From contig DIWG01000013.1 of assembly GCA_002423465.1 (NCBI GenBank), positions 1 to 53,165 of the forward strand: DNA of 53,165 nucleotides, in the 5' to 3' direction. Below the pieces are notes generated by a model. It was not told where the DNA came from, made no database searches, and saw only the letters and a program-made list of their open reading frames with translations. This DNA comes from Syntrophaceae bacterium UBA6112 (GTDB taxonomy: Bacteria; Desulfobacterota; Syntrophia; Syntrophales; UBA5619). Position numbers and translations under genes: made by a program. Positions 14,803 through 23,361 of this stretch are shown here, piece by piece (position 1 is the stretch's first letter; each line of letters opens with the position of its first letter).

Positions 14803-16788
14803 ATGATCAAGATAACAGTCGTCGCGCCATATGAAGAATTTGGTGAATTATTTCGGAAGACTTTTCAGGAGCACGATGAAAAAGTTCACAAAGAAAGTGA
14901 AGAGCAAAGCGAATATGAAATTGAGATCATCGTTGAATATCATCATGAAAACATTCGGAAGATGAAGTTGGATTGTAATGTCGTAATCGCAAGGGGTTTT
15001 TCAGCATATTTGCTAAGGAATATGGAGTCTTACGTTCCTGTTGTGGAAATACCCGTGACAGCAAACGATATTATCCGATGCCTCATCGAGAGCAAGAAAC
15101 TCTATGGCAACAAAAGGGTTGTCGTCATGGGAACAAGAAACATCATATATCAGGCGGACAACCTTTCCGAAATGATGGGGTTAGACATTGAAACCATCCT
15201 GATGCCGTCGCAGATGGGTAATGAAACGGAGAGGGCATATGCGAAATTGAAAAATCATGACTGCGTTGTCGTGGGAGGAAAACCGACATGCGATTATGCA
15301 CGCGGCATGGGCATGGACAATATCATGATTGTATCGGGCAGAAACGCGATGTGGCATGCGATCACGGAAGCAAAAAGAGTTGCCTATATCAGCAGGATTG
15401 AGGAAGAAAAGGCGCAGAGATCCAAAACGATATTGGATTACACTTTTGAAGGGATCATTTCCCTGGATAAAAATAACAGGATCACTGTGCTAAACGCGAC
15501 TTGTGAAAAGATTCTCGGGATTAAAACACAAGGGATCATCGGCAAGAAGATCGAGGATGTCCTGCCGAAAACGCGATTTAGTGAATTAATCAATCATACG
15601 GATACATGCTTAGACGAGGTCATCAAGCACAACAATATGCCTCTGGCGGTAAACAAAACCGGGATCGTACTGAAAAGCGAAAGGGTCGGATCCGTCATCA
15701 CCTTTCAGTATGTATCCAAAATACAGGAAGTCGAGGGCAGGATCAGAACCAAAACAAATGTGCATGGGCATGTTGCAAAACACCATTTTTGCGATGTTCT
15801 CGGCAATGGTGATAAAATCCAAGACACCATTAAAATGGCCAAGAAATTCAGTAAGGTCGATTCAAATGCATTGATTATCGGGAAGAGCGGCACCGGCAAG
15901 GAGATATTCGCCCAAAGCATCCATAATTCAAGTAAACGAAAGAATGAGCCGTTTGTCGCTATAAACTGTGCCGCAATCCCGGAAAATTTACTGGAAAGTG
16001 AATTGTTCGGATATGTCGAGGGCGCTTTTACGGGGGCCGTAAAAGGAGGGAAACAGGGGCTTATTGAATTGGCTCATCGAGGAACGCTTTTTCTGGATGA
16101 AATCAGCGAAATGCCATTGGCGCTTCAAGGGCGGCTTTTGAGGGTTCTGCAAGAAAAAGAGCTTATGCGTTTGGGACACGATAGGATCATCAGCGTCGAT
16201 GTAAGGATTATATCGGCTGCCAATAAAGACCTGTTCGACCTTGTGGAAAAGGAAAAATTCAGGGAGGACCTTTATTATCGATTGGATGTCTTGAAGATAC
16301 AGCTTCCGCCTTTGGATGACAGAAAAGAAGACATTCCTCTTTTGGCCGATAGCTTCATCAATGAATATGGGAAGATTTCCCATGATGGGAAATTATGCAG
16401 GATCACGGATGAGGCCAAAAAAAGGTTGATGGAATTGAGTTGGAACGGCAATATCAGAGAACTGAAGAATGCTTGCGAAAGGCTTGTCGTGCTGAGTGAA
16501 TCCTGTATAATCGATCAAACTGATGTTGATCGCGTGTTGGATTATAAAGTACGGCAAATGAAGGCCGGTGGGTGTGAAGAACCGGCCGACGACAAAATGA
16601 TGCGGCAGGATGCCGGTCAGCAGGTTATGGTGAATTTGGCGAATATCCAGATCGGACCATTGGATAAAATGACTCTGACAAAGGAATCCTTCGGCGATTT
16701 ATTGAAACAGGGTTATCGTAAAATTAGAATAGCGAAGATGTACGGAATGGACAGAACCACTCTCTGGCGACGCATGAAAAAGGATTAG
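14803..16788 (+). CDS. PrpR-like sigma-54-dependent transcription activator
   Basis: A 661-residue enhancer-binding protein. Residues about 1-195 resemble the PrpR N-terminal sensor (ARGFSAYLLRN, VPVVEIPVTANDI). A PAS domain follows (about 205-310). The AAA+ core has Walker A GKSGTGKE (about 360), the sigma-54 contact loop GAFTGA (407-412) and Walker B GTLFLDEISEM. The C-terminal helix-turn-helix (RKIRIAKMYGMDRTTLWRR) is Fis-like. All parts needed for activating a sigma-54 promoter are present. Base composition is clearly AT-richer than mrfA. It is upstream of the methyltransferase/TRAP genes on the same strand and most likely activates them, sensing a small acid through the PrpR-type domain. 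Confidence 0.93.
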   Translation: MIKITVVAPYEEFGELFRKTFQEHDEKVHKESEEQSEYEIEIIVEYHHENIRKMKLDCNVVIARGFSAYLLRNMESYVPVVEIPVTANDIIRCLIESKKLYGNKRVVVMGTRNIIYQADNLSEMMGLDIETILMPSQMGNETERAYAKLKNHDCVVVGGKPTCDYARGMGMDNIMIVSGRNAMWHAITEAKRVAYISRIEEEKAQRSKTILDYTFEGIISLDKNNRITVLNATCEKILGIKTQGIIGKKIEDVLPKTRFSELINHTDTCLDEVIKHNNMPLAVNKTGIVLKSERVGSVITFQYVSKIQEVEGRIRTKTNVHGHVAKHHFCDVLGNGDKIQDTIKMAKKFSKVDSNALIIGKSGTGKEIFAQSIHNSSKRKNEPFVAINCAAIPENLLESELFGYVEGAFTGAVKGGKQGLIELAHRGTLFLDEISEMPLALQGRLLRVLQEKELMRLGHDRIISVDVRIISAANKDLFDLVEKEKFREDLYYRLDVLKIQLPPLDDRKEDIPLLADSFINEYGKISHDGKLCRITDEAKKRLMELSWNGNIRELKNACERLVVLSESCIIDQTDVDRVLDYKVRQMKAGGCEEPADDKMMRQDAGQQVMVNLANIQIGPLDKMTLTKESFGDLLKQGYRKIRIAKMYGMDRTTLWRRMKKD

Positions 16789-16872
16789 AGAATATATCGA
16801 TTCGGCCCGAATCTCGTTGCTCTCCGGTGTCAATAAACTTGCCCTCCATGATTCAAGGTTCCTCAGAGATGA

Positions 16873-16914
16873 TGCGCAACGTAAAATGCAACTATTCTAC
16901 GCGTTGCGCAACGC
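16873..16914 (+). promoter_or_regulatory. Paired enhancer sites for the sigma-54 activator
   Basis: The nonamer TGCGCAACG occurs at 16873-16881 and 16905-16913, 32 bp apart (about three helical turns). The second copy sits in a perfect 14-bp palindrome, GCGTTGCGCAACGC (16901-16914). This is the arrangement expected of cooperative activator sites, about 95-135 bp upstream of the candidate -24/-12 promoter. Confidence 0.6.
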
Positions 16915-17008
16915 TGCATGCCTGCCATTGAAATAAGCTTGTTCGTCCCGCAATTTTAACAATTGATATATTATTCAGATAAAACGTGTTCTTAGCCAAT
17001 CTATTTTT

Positions 17009-17024
17009 TGGCAGGGAAATTGGC
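17009..17024 (+). promoter_or_regulatory. Candidate sigma-54 (-24/-12) promoter of the methyltransferase operon
   Basis: TGGCAGGGAAATTGG matches the -24 element (TGGCA) and the spacing to the -12 element, but the -12 reads TTGG instead of TTGC. Transcription would start near 17036 and give a leader of about 65 bases to the ATG at 17100. The neighbouring sigma-54 activator and paired upstream sites support it; the -12 mismatch lowers confidence. Confidence 0.45.
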
Positions 17025-17099
17025 ATAGGATGTGCTGCGATATATCGATGCGCAATGGATCGCATGTGTCCGCGAAATACAGAAAAGAGGAACAAGATC

Positions 17100-18113
17100 A
17101 TGAACAGCAGGGAAACGGTTGTTGCCGCACTGCAATTTAAGAATCCCGATCGTATGCCGGTCGATATGTGGATACACAGGGCAACCCAACTCAAATATGG
17201 GCAAGCGCTGAACGTACTTTTGGAGAAGCATCCGCTCGATATTGTAAGGCTGTTCGGACCTACGGATCGGAATTTCTATCCCGAGATGTCCGATGTGGGC
17301 GATATCCGGGATGCCTGGGGCAGCACCTGGCGGATACTTCGTCAGGGGATCAACGGTGAAGTGAAAATACCCGCAATTCCGGATATCTCAATGGTTCCAG
17401 CGTATCGTCCTCCTGTGGAATGGCTTGAAAAGGAATGGGAAAAACATAACGGTCTCGTGGAGCAAAAGATCGTGGAGGGCCGCAAAAAGAATCGCTTCAT
17501 TCTGGGAGGGTATATTGAAATATTCCAGCGGATGCAGTTTATCCGGGGCACGGAGAATTTGCTCTACGATCTTGCCGGAGATCCTGAAAGCACAATCATC
17601 CTAAGAGACAAGGTCACGGATTACTTCAAGCAATATCTCCGCTACTGGCTGGAAAAGGATGTCGATGCCATCTATTTTTCCGACGATTTCGGCACCCAGC
17701 GATCCCTGCTGATCTCCCCGAAGATGTGGCGCGAGGTCTTCAAGCCTGCCTATCAGGAGCTAATGGGCATCGTCAGAGGATCCGGAAAATTTATCTTCTA
17801 CCATACCTGCGGCCATGTGCTGGACTTGTATCCGGAGTTTATCAACCTGGGGATCGATGCCATCAACTCCCAGATCCATTGCATGGGTCTTGAGAACATA
17901 GCGGAAAAATTCTCCGGGCGGATTACATTCTGGGGGGAAATGGACAGGCAGAACCTGTTGCCGTTCGGCGCCCCCGATGAAATATATCGAGCTGCCGCTT
18001 TGATGAAAGAGAAGCTTTTCGTAAACGGAGGAGGTTTGATCGGGCACAGCGTCGCGGGCGTGGATGTGCCTTTGGAAAACATAGAGGCCATATTGACTTG
18101 TTGGAATCGTTAG
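17100..18113 (+). CDS. URO-D-family corrinoid methyltransferase (MtaA/CmuA-like)
   Basis: A 337-residue protein of the uroporphyrinogen decarboxylase superfamily. Typical elements are AIYFSDDFGTQ, ISPKMWREVFKP and the zinc motif YHTCGH (H235-x-C237). In MtaA-type enzymes a third, distal cysteine completes the zinc site; here the equivalent GLIGHSV segment has H316, so the third ligand may be histidine. With the corrinoid protein at 21097 it should transfer a methyl group to or from cob(I)alamin. No separate substrate-specific MtaB/MttB-type partner is visible, so this protein may itself be the demethylating component. Start chosen at 17100 with an AAGAGGAA site; it is first in the TRAP/corrinoid operon. 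Confidence 0.9.
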   Translation: MNSRETVVAALQFKNPDRMPVDMWIHRATQLKYGQALNVLLEKHPLDIVRLFGPTDRNFYPEMSDVGDIRDAWGSTWRILRQGINGEVKIPAIPDISMVPAYRPPVEWLEKEWEKHNGLVEQKIVEGRKKNRFILGGYIEIFQRMQFIRGTENLLYDLAGDPESTIILRDKVTDYFKQYLRYWLEKDVDAIYFSDDFGTQRSLLISPKMWREVFKPAYQELMGIVRGSGKFIFYHTCGHVLDLYPEFINLGIDAINSQIHCMGLENIAEKFSGRITFWGEMDRQNLLPFGAPDEIYRAAALMKEKLFVNGGGLIGHSVAGVDVPLENIEAILTCWNR

Positions 18114-18239
18114 CTTTCGTCGGTCGGTGTGGCGGCGCAGGCAATGTCGGCATGGTATTCGGCTGTAAACGCCAGGCCATGATTTCGGTGAACCTAAACC
18201 AAACGTAAACGTCTAACCGAAGAAAAGGAGGCCGAGTCG

Positions 18240-19232
18240 ATGAAAAAGATAATATTCCTTGTTCTATTGATGGTCATGGTTATTCCCGCGGGAACCGTTA
18301 TTGCCAAACAAATGAGCGTCGCCTATAGCGGGGCGCCCGGCGCCGAAGAAGATCTCGCCGCGAAACAATTTGAAAAATGGATTAAAGAACGCACCAAAGG
18401 ACAAATCGAGGTAAAATTGTTCGGCAGCGAACAACTGGGCAAAGAGGTCGATGTCGTATCCGGACTTCAATTGGGCAGCGTCGATATGTCCATCATGGGC
18501 ACCACCATTCATGAGCAGGCGGCGCCGAAATACAATATTTGGAGCGCCTATTATATTTTTGGAAGCAGGGACGAAGTCGCCTCCGTTTTGAACGGGCCGA
18601 TTGGGCAAAAGGTCAATGCGGAAATGCTGAAAAACAAGGGCATCCGGATGATCGGTTACGGTTTGAGAGGCCCCCGGAATTTGACATCCAATCGGCCGAT
18701 CAAAGATCCCGGTGACGCAAAAGGTCTGAAAATCAGGATCCCTTTGCAGCCGATCTATGTGGAAAGCTGGAAGGAGTTGGGGGCGCAACCCGTGGCGATC
18801 GCTTACGGCGAACTTTATATGGCGCTGAAACAGGGTGTGGTGGATTCGCAGGAAAACCCCTTATCGTATATTTACACCCCGGCGTTCTATGAGGTCCAAA
18901 AATACGTAAATGTCACCGAACATCAAAGGGCCTTCTTTTCGTATGTCGTCAGCGAAAAATTCTTCCAGGGATTGACGCCGGATTTACAGAAAGTGATCAT
19001 TCAAACCGGGAAGGACATTACCCAATTCCACAATAATCTGCAAAACCAGATGGAGAGTCAATGGAAGCAAAAGCTGATCGACAAGGGCATGGTCTTTGTG
19101 GCGTCGGATCAGGCCGCTTTCAGGAAAAGATTGGCGGATATCCCGAATAAATTTACCGCAAAATGGGAGCCGGGTTTGTATCTGGAGATTCAGAAGGAGA
19201 TCAAAGAATATCAGGCGAAAAAGGTTCGATAA
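18240..19232 (+). CDS. dctP: TRAP transporter solute-binding protein (DctP)
   Basis: A 330-residue periplasmic binding protein. The N-terminus is a signal peptide (KK, a hydrophobic stretch to about residue 20, then VIAKQ). Family features are the ligand-arginine region KGLKIRIPLQPIYVESWKELG and AIAYGELYMALKQGVVDSQENP. The AAGGAGG ribosome site fixes the start. It lies between the URO-D methyltransferase and dctQM, so the imported solute is probably the methylated or methoxylated carboxylate used by the methyltransferase. Confidence 0.93.
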   Translation: MKKIIFLVLLMVMVIPAGTVIAKQMSVAYSGAPGAEEDLAAKQFEKWIKERTKGQIEVKLFGSEQLGKEVDVVSGLQLGSVDMSIMGTTIHEQAAPKYNIWSAYYIFGSRDEVASVLNGPIGQKVNAEMLKNKGIRMIGYGLRGPRNLTSNRPIKDPGDAKGLKIRIPLQPIYVESWKELGAQPVAIAYGELYMALKQGVVDSQENPLSYIYTPAFYEVQKYVNVTEHQRAFFSYVVSEKFFQGLTPDLQKVIIQTGKDITQFHNNLQNQMESQWKQKLIDKGMVFVASDQAAFRKRLADIPNKFTAKWEPGLYLEIQKEIKEYQAKKVR

Positions 19233-19254
19233 TCCGCAGAAGCGGTTTTAAATT

Positions 19255-19290
19255 CTTGCGGCATGGGGGTTTTTCTACCCATGCCGCAAG
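19255..19290 (+). promoter_or_regulatory. Perfect 13-bp stem-loop between dctP and dctQ
   Basis: CTTGCGGCATGGG (19255-19267) pairs perfectly with CCCATGCCGCAAG (19278-19290) around a ten-base loop, and no T-run follows. Intergenic hairpins behind a binding-protein gene commonly stabilise its 3' end and partly attenuate the permease genes. That would give the excess of DctP over DctQM that such systems need. Confidence 0.7.
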
Positions 19291-19322
19291 ACCGCCGTTC
19301 GTCAATGGAGGGGCATATCAGC

Positions 19323-19799
19323 ATGGCAGCGAAGCTGGCAAAAGCGATCGAAAGGACCAATGGTGTGTTGTTGGCGATTGTCGTTGTCCTGCTTTTTCTG
19401 CAGGTGATCGCCCGATTTTTCAACAACAGCTCGTTTCTCTGGGCGGCAGAGGCGGCTTTATGGATTTTTGTTTGGATGGTCTTCCTGGGTGCGGCGGTTC
19501 TTTTCCACAAGAAAGAACATATGATCGTCGATATTATCGAATATTTCCTGCATGGAAGGACAAAAGCGATCATCCAAAACATGTTGGCCAAAATCATCAG
19601 AATGGTTTGTCGGATCTTCCTGGCGATCATTTTCTATTATTCGATGCTGTTTACGGTATCCGTAGCCAACCAATATGCGGTTTCATTCGATCTCTCCCGG
19701 GTATATGTGAGCGCTGCCTTGCCGGTATCCATCGTCATCATGTTCATTTTTGAGATTATCTCCTGGTATGAGAAAAAGGGAGGGAACAAACTGTGTTAA
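19323..19799 (+). CDS. dctQ: TRAP transporter small permease (DctQ)
   Basis: A 158-residue four-helix membrane protein of the DctQ family, with the sequence AAEAALWIFVWMVFLGAAVL typical of helix 2. The start at 19323 is favoured by a GGAGGGG site 11 bases upstream; ATG codons at 19263 and 19305 are possible but less well placed. Its 3' end overlaps the GTG start of dctM by seven bases. Confidence 0.9.
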   Translation: MAAKLAKAIERTNGVLLAIVVVLLFLQVIARFFNNSSFLWAAEAALWIFVWMVFLGAAVLFHKKEHMIVDIIEYFLHGRTKAIIQNMLAKIIRMVCRIFLAIIFYYSMLFTVSVANQYAVSFDLSRVYVSAALPVSIVIMFIFEIISWYEKKGGNKLC

Positions 19800-21070
19800 C
19801 CATAGTCGCGATCATCATGGCCGTTGGTTTCATCATCGGCCTGCCGGTGGCATTTACCCTGGGTACGGCTGCGCTGGTCTATTTTTTTGCCTCTCCCCAT
19901 TTATCCCCGACCATGATTCCTTCAAGCATGCTCACCGGGATTCAATCGGAAAGCCTGATGGCCATTCCTTTATTCATGCTGGCGGGCGGGATTATGAACA
20001 CCTCCGGTCTGACCCGGCGGCTTTTCGGGTTCAGCAACAGCCTGGTCGGCCACTTCCCCGGCGGAACGGCCCAGGTAAATGTTGTGGCCAACTTGATCAT
20101 GGCCGGGATGTCGGGCTCTGAATTGGCGGATGCCAGCGCCATCGGAAAGGTCTTGATCCCGACCATGAAGGAAGAGGGATATGATCCTGAATTCGCTGCC
20201 GCCCTGACCGGCGCCGCCTCAACCATCGGCCCCATTTTCCCGCCGAGCATTCCGATGGTTTTGATCGGCGGCATTACCGGAATATCCGTGGGCAAGCTGT
20301 TTGTGGGGGGCGTCATCCCCGGCGTCTTTATGATGTTGTACTTAATGGCTGTGGTTTACTATCTGGCCCGAAAAAGGAATTATCCGAGATCCAAGCGGGC
20401 GCCCTTCAAGGAGCTGGTAAAATCCTTTCTCATCTCCATACCGGCGCTGAGCGCGCCGGTTGTGATTATCGGAGGAATGGTCAGCGGCATCTTTACACCC
20501 AACGAAGCAGGGGTTATCGCCTGCTTTTATGCACTGGCCATTGCTTTTTTTGTCTATCGGGATTTTGATCTCTCCAAGGTTTTTGCCGAACTGGTGAGCA
20601 CCGCCATTTATACATCGAAGATCATGTTTATCGTGGGTTGCGCCTACGCCCTGGCCTGGGTTTTTTCAAGGGAACAGATGGGTATCTACCTGACGAAACT
20701 ATTAACTGCGGTTTCACCGGATCCGACCATCATCCTGCTGCTGATCGTCGCTGCCTTCCTGATAGCAGGGTGCATCCTGAACCCATCTGCGCTGATCATT
20801 ATTTTTATTCCACTTTTAATGCCGGTGGTCAATAGTGTTCGGATGGATCCGATTGTTTTTGGAGTGGTATCCACGTTGGCTTTGATGATCGGAAATATGA
20901 GTCCGCCTTTCGGGTTATGCATGTTTATTGTCTGCGATATCGCTAAAGTTTCGGTGAAGCAGCTCGCCGTTGCATCCATTCCTTTTTATATCGTTCTGCT
21001 TCTATCCCTTTTAACCATGATTTTCATCCCGCAGACGGTGACATATTTGCCGAACCTGCTCTTTAAATAG
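19793..21070 (+). CDS. dctM: TRAP transporter large permease (DctM)
   Basis: A 425-residue DctM subunit with about 12 hydrophobic segments. Signatures include SLMAIPLFMLAGGIMNTSG, SGSELADASAIGKV and GPIFPPSIPMVLIGG, with MSPPFGLCMFIVCDI near the C-terminus. It starts with GTG inside the end of dctQ, after an AAAGGGAGG site, so translation is coupled. It completes the DctPQM system of the methyltransferase operon. Confidence 0.93.
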   Translation: MLTIVAIIMAVGFIIGLPVAFTLGTAALVYFFASPHLSPTMIPSSMLTGIQSESLMAIPLFMLAGGIMNTSGLTRRLFGFSNSLVGHFPGGTAQVNVVANLIMAGMSGSELADASAIGKVLIPTMKEEGYDPEFAAALTGAASTIGPIFPPSIPMVLIGGITGISVGKLFVGGVIPGVFMMLYLMAVVYYLARKRNYPRSKRAPFKELVKSFLISIPALSAPVVIIGGMVSGIFTPNEAGVIACFYALAIAFFVYRDFDLSKVFAELVSTAIYTSKIMFIVGCAYALAWVFSREQMGIYLTKLLTAVSPDPTIILLLIVAAFLIAGCILNPSALIIIFIPLLMPVVNSVRMDPIVFGVVSTLALMIGNMSPPFGLCMFIVCDIAKVSVKQLAVASIPFYIVLLLSLLTMIFIPQTVTYLPNLLFK

Positions 21071-21096
21071 CTGCCGAAACAGCAAGGAGCCAAAGC

Positions 21097-21723
21097 ATGT
21101 CCATTTTGGAAAAGATCAGCGAACAAGTGATAGTCGGAAGCGTCAAAACCGTCAAAGAATATACCGAGACCGCGGTTGCCCAAGGCCTGGATGTCTCGCT
21201 GATACTCAACGACGGCCTGATCGCCGGGATGAACGTCGTCGGCGCTCGCTTTAAAATCAACGAAATGTATGTTCCGGAGGTGTTGATGGCCGCGCGGGCC
21301 ATGCACACCGGTCTTGCCGTCATCAAACCGCTGATTGCGAGTTCGGGTTTGAAGGAAAAAGGCGTTATCGCGATCGGTACGGTCAAAGGCGACATGCATG
21401 ACATCGGGAAGAACCTGGTGATCATGATGCTCGAGGGCGCCGGCTACAAGGTGATCGATCTGGGAGTCGATGTTCCGATTGAGAAATTCCTCCGGGTCGT
21501 CGAAGATCAGCGCCCTCAAGTCATTGGGATATCCGCGCTGCTGACGACTACCATGCCGCAGATGAAGGAAACCGTGAAAAGACTTCAGGCATACGGAAAT
21601 CGGATAAGAATTGTCGTCGGGGGCGCCCCCATCACGGCAAAGTTTGCCCAGGAGATCGGCGCGGACGGGTATGCCGCCGATGCGGCGAGCGCCGTAGAAA
21701 AGGTGTCGGCACTGATTCGTTGA
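21097..21723 (+). CDS. Corrinoid-binding methyltransferase protein (MtaC/MtbC-like)
   Basis: A 208-residue two-domain corrinoid protein. An N-terminal helical cap (about 1-85) precedes a B12-binding Rossmann domain with the base-off motif D99-x-H101-x-x-G104 (KGDMHDIGKNL), then GVDVPIEKFL, SALLTTTMPQM and VGGAPIT. H101 would be the lower axial cobalt ligand. It carries the methyl group between donor and acceptor in one-carbon metabolism. It is last in the operon with the URO-D methyltransferase and TRAP genes. No reductive activator (RamA/RACo type) is seen nearby. Confidence 0.93.
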   Translation: MSILEKISEQVIVGSVKTVKEYTETAVAQGLDVSLILNDGLIAGMNVVGARFKINEMYVPEVLMAARAMHTGLAVIKPLIASSGLKEKGVIAIGTVKGDMHDIGKNLVIMMLEGAGYKVIDLGVDVPIEKFLRVVEDQRPQVIGISALLTTTMPQMKETVKRLQAYGNRIRIVVGGAPITAKFAQEIGADGYAADAASAVEKVSALIR

Positions 21724-21750
21724 TTTCCCGGCCTATGTCCATCCATCCAA

Positions 21751-21760
21751 GAAATAGCAG
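21751..21760 (+). repeat. 10-bp direct repeat before mrfB (right edge of the inserted block)
   Basis: GAAATAGCAG, the second copy of the repeat found at the mrfA stop codon (14682-14691). It marks the proposed right edge of the insertion that separates mrfA from mrfB. Confidence 0.45.
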
Positions 21761-21794
21761 TTGAACTTGCCCGGTAGGGTGGTATCATGGGCAT

Positions 21795-23129
21795 ATGAGT
21801 GTCATTACCCGCTTACAGCGACTAACCGGTGAAGGCAATCAGGGGGTCGGCGGCAAGAATCCCGGCGACGGATCGCGGGCTGAGGGGATCCGCGCGCTGC
21901 GGGAGCGCGTCGATGCCATCCTCTCCCGGCGGCCCGAAGGACGGAAAATGTCGCCGTCGCTCGGACGGGGCCGCGGCGTCCCGCTGGAGGAGCTGGTTCC
22001 GGGGGCGGAAACGGCCAATGAGGCGGGTTTCTTCTTCTCCGTGCACAACCTGGCCGGAGGCTCTTCCCGACACGGAGAACGCTGCATCCGGGATCTCGCA
22101 CCCCTGGACATGGGCCGCCTGGCCGTTCTGGGCAATGAGCCGGCCCTGCGGGGGTTGGACTACGGCCGGGCCCTCTTCCTCGATACCGAAACGACAGGGC
22201 TGGCCGGCGGCACCGGGACGGTGGCCTTTCTGATCGGTCTCGGCTGGTTCGAGGGGGGCGGTTTCGTCACACGGCAGCTCTTCGCCCGGGATTACGCCGA
22301 GGAGAGGGCGACACTCCTCTGCCTGCGCGAACTGCTCCGGGGACGAGAATTCCTCGTGAGCTTCAACGGCAAGGCCTTCGACGCCGGTCTGCTTGCAACA
22401 CGCTTCATCATGAACCGCCTGCCGAATCCCCTCGCCGGTCTTCCCCATCTCGATCTTCTCCATCCCGCCCGCCGACTGCTGAGCCATCGTCTCGCCGACC
22501 GGCGCCTGGGCGCGCTGGAGGCGTCGCTTCTCGGATTCGAGCGGGAGGGGGACATCCCCGGGAGCGAGATCCCCCAGCGCTACTTTGACTGGCTCCGAAG
22601 GCGCGACGGCCGCCTCATGGCCGACGTCTTCATGCACAACCGCCTGGACATCCTGTCGCTCGCGGCCCTGGCCGCCCACCTGGCGGAGCTGATCGATCCC
22701 GAAGGCGGGACGTCCCGGCGCCATCCCGGGGACCTGCTCGCCGCCGCGCGGCTTTTTCTGGCCCGGGACTGCCCCGGCGAGGCCGTCCGTCTGCTCGTAC
22801 CGCTGAGCGGGTGCGTCAATCCGCAGACGGCGCGAGAGGCGGGCCGGGAATTGTCCCTCCTCTACAAGCGGTCGGATCGGTGGCCGGCGGCGGTCGCGCT
22901 CTGGGAGGAGATGGTCCGGCGGGACGGGGAGGACTTTTTTGCCCTCGTCGAGCTCGCCAAGTGGTGCGAACACCGGCGGCGCGATTTCCGGCAGGCGCTC
23001 ACGCTGACAATGCGCGCCTGTTCCTGCGCCAGACGCCACCTGTCGCCGGAGGACCACACCAATCTTGCCCGCCGCCGGGAGCGCCTGGAGCGGAAACTTG
23101 CCCTCGGCCAATCCGCGCCGAAAACCTGA
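21795..23129 (+). CDS. mrfB: RNase H-like exonuclease MrfB (YprB family)
   Basis: A 444-residue protein. After a basic N-terminal tail, a DnaQ/RNase H-like nuclease domain (about 120-300) shows FLDTETTGLAGG (first acidic motif), VSFNGKAFDAGLL (second) and DVFMHNRLDILSL (third, with the catalytic H and D). The C-terminal part (about 310-435) is helical and repeat-like, as in YprB with its TPR region. In B. subtilis YprB/MrfB is the 3'-5' exonuclease partner of helicase MrfA. The helicase is at 12322 on the same strand. GC content matches mrfA and contrasts with the block between them. Confidence 0.88.
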   Translation: MSVITRLQRLTGEGNQGVGGKNPGDGSRAEGIRALRERVDAILSRRPEGRKMSPSLGRGRGVPLEELVPGAETANEAGFFFSVHNLAGGSSRHGERCIRDLAPLDMGRLAVLGNEPALRGLDYGRALFLDTETTGLAGGTGTVAFLIGLGWFEGGGFVTRQLFARDYAEERATLLCLRELLRGREFLVSFNGKAFDAGLLATRFIMNRLPNPLAGLPHLDLLHPARRLLSHRLADRRLGALEASLLGFEREGDIPGSEIPQRYFDWLRRRDGRLMADVFMHNRLDILSLAALAAHLAELIDPEGGTSRRHPGDLLAAARLFLARDCPGEAVRLLVPLSGCVNPQTAREAGRELSLLYKRSDRWPAAVALWEEMVRRDGEDFFALVELAKWCEHRRRDFRQALTLTMRACSCARRHLSPEDHTNLARRRERLERKLALGQSAPKT

Positions 23130-23253
23130 GATCCCCAAAGGGGTTTTCCTGCCGGGTGGAGAGCCTGGTATGAAGACCGCATCCTCCATCCTTGATATAG
23201 AGGGGATGATTTCGGTGCCGTTGACAGGGCGTCAGAGCTGAAGAAATGTGATC

Positions 23254-23282
23254 TTGACAGGCCCGGCCATCCCCCCTATAAT
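23254..23282 (+). promoter_or_regulatory. Consensus sigma-70 promoter of the aconitase-family gene
   Basis: TTGACA (23254-23259) and TATAAT (23277-23282) are both perfect and are separated by exactly 17 bases. Transcription should start near 23289, giving a leader of about 73 bases. This also rules out the GTG at 23248 as the start of the gene. Confidence 0.85.
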
Positions 23283-23361
23283 TCCGCCCTTAAAAATACG
23301 TAAACGGAAACATCGGAAAAGAAACGATTTTCCCCGTTTTCCCCAAGAAAGAGACGACGTC

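Larger units (their letters stand above)
14692..21760 (+). mobile_element. Putative 7-kb catabolic insertion between mrfA and mrfB
   Basis: This block carries a sigma-54 activator, a URO-D-type methyltransferase, TRAP dctPQM and a corrinoid protein. It is visibly lower in GC than the GC-rich mrfA and mrfB on either side, and it interrupts a gene pair that is adjacent elsewhere. A 10-bp direct repeat lies at the proposed edges. No transposase or integrase is present, so the mechanism is unknown and the call is an inference. Confidence 0.5.

Noticed and set aside
16901..16914. Palindrome as an insertion-sequence end
   Set aside because: There is no transposase or matching inverted repeat nearby, and its place upstream of a sigma-54-type promoter fits an enhancer site better.
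21822..23189. 455-codon minus-strand frame opposite mrfB
   Set aside because: Shadow of a GC-rich gene; mrfB has the nuclease motifs.
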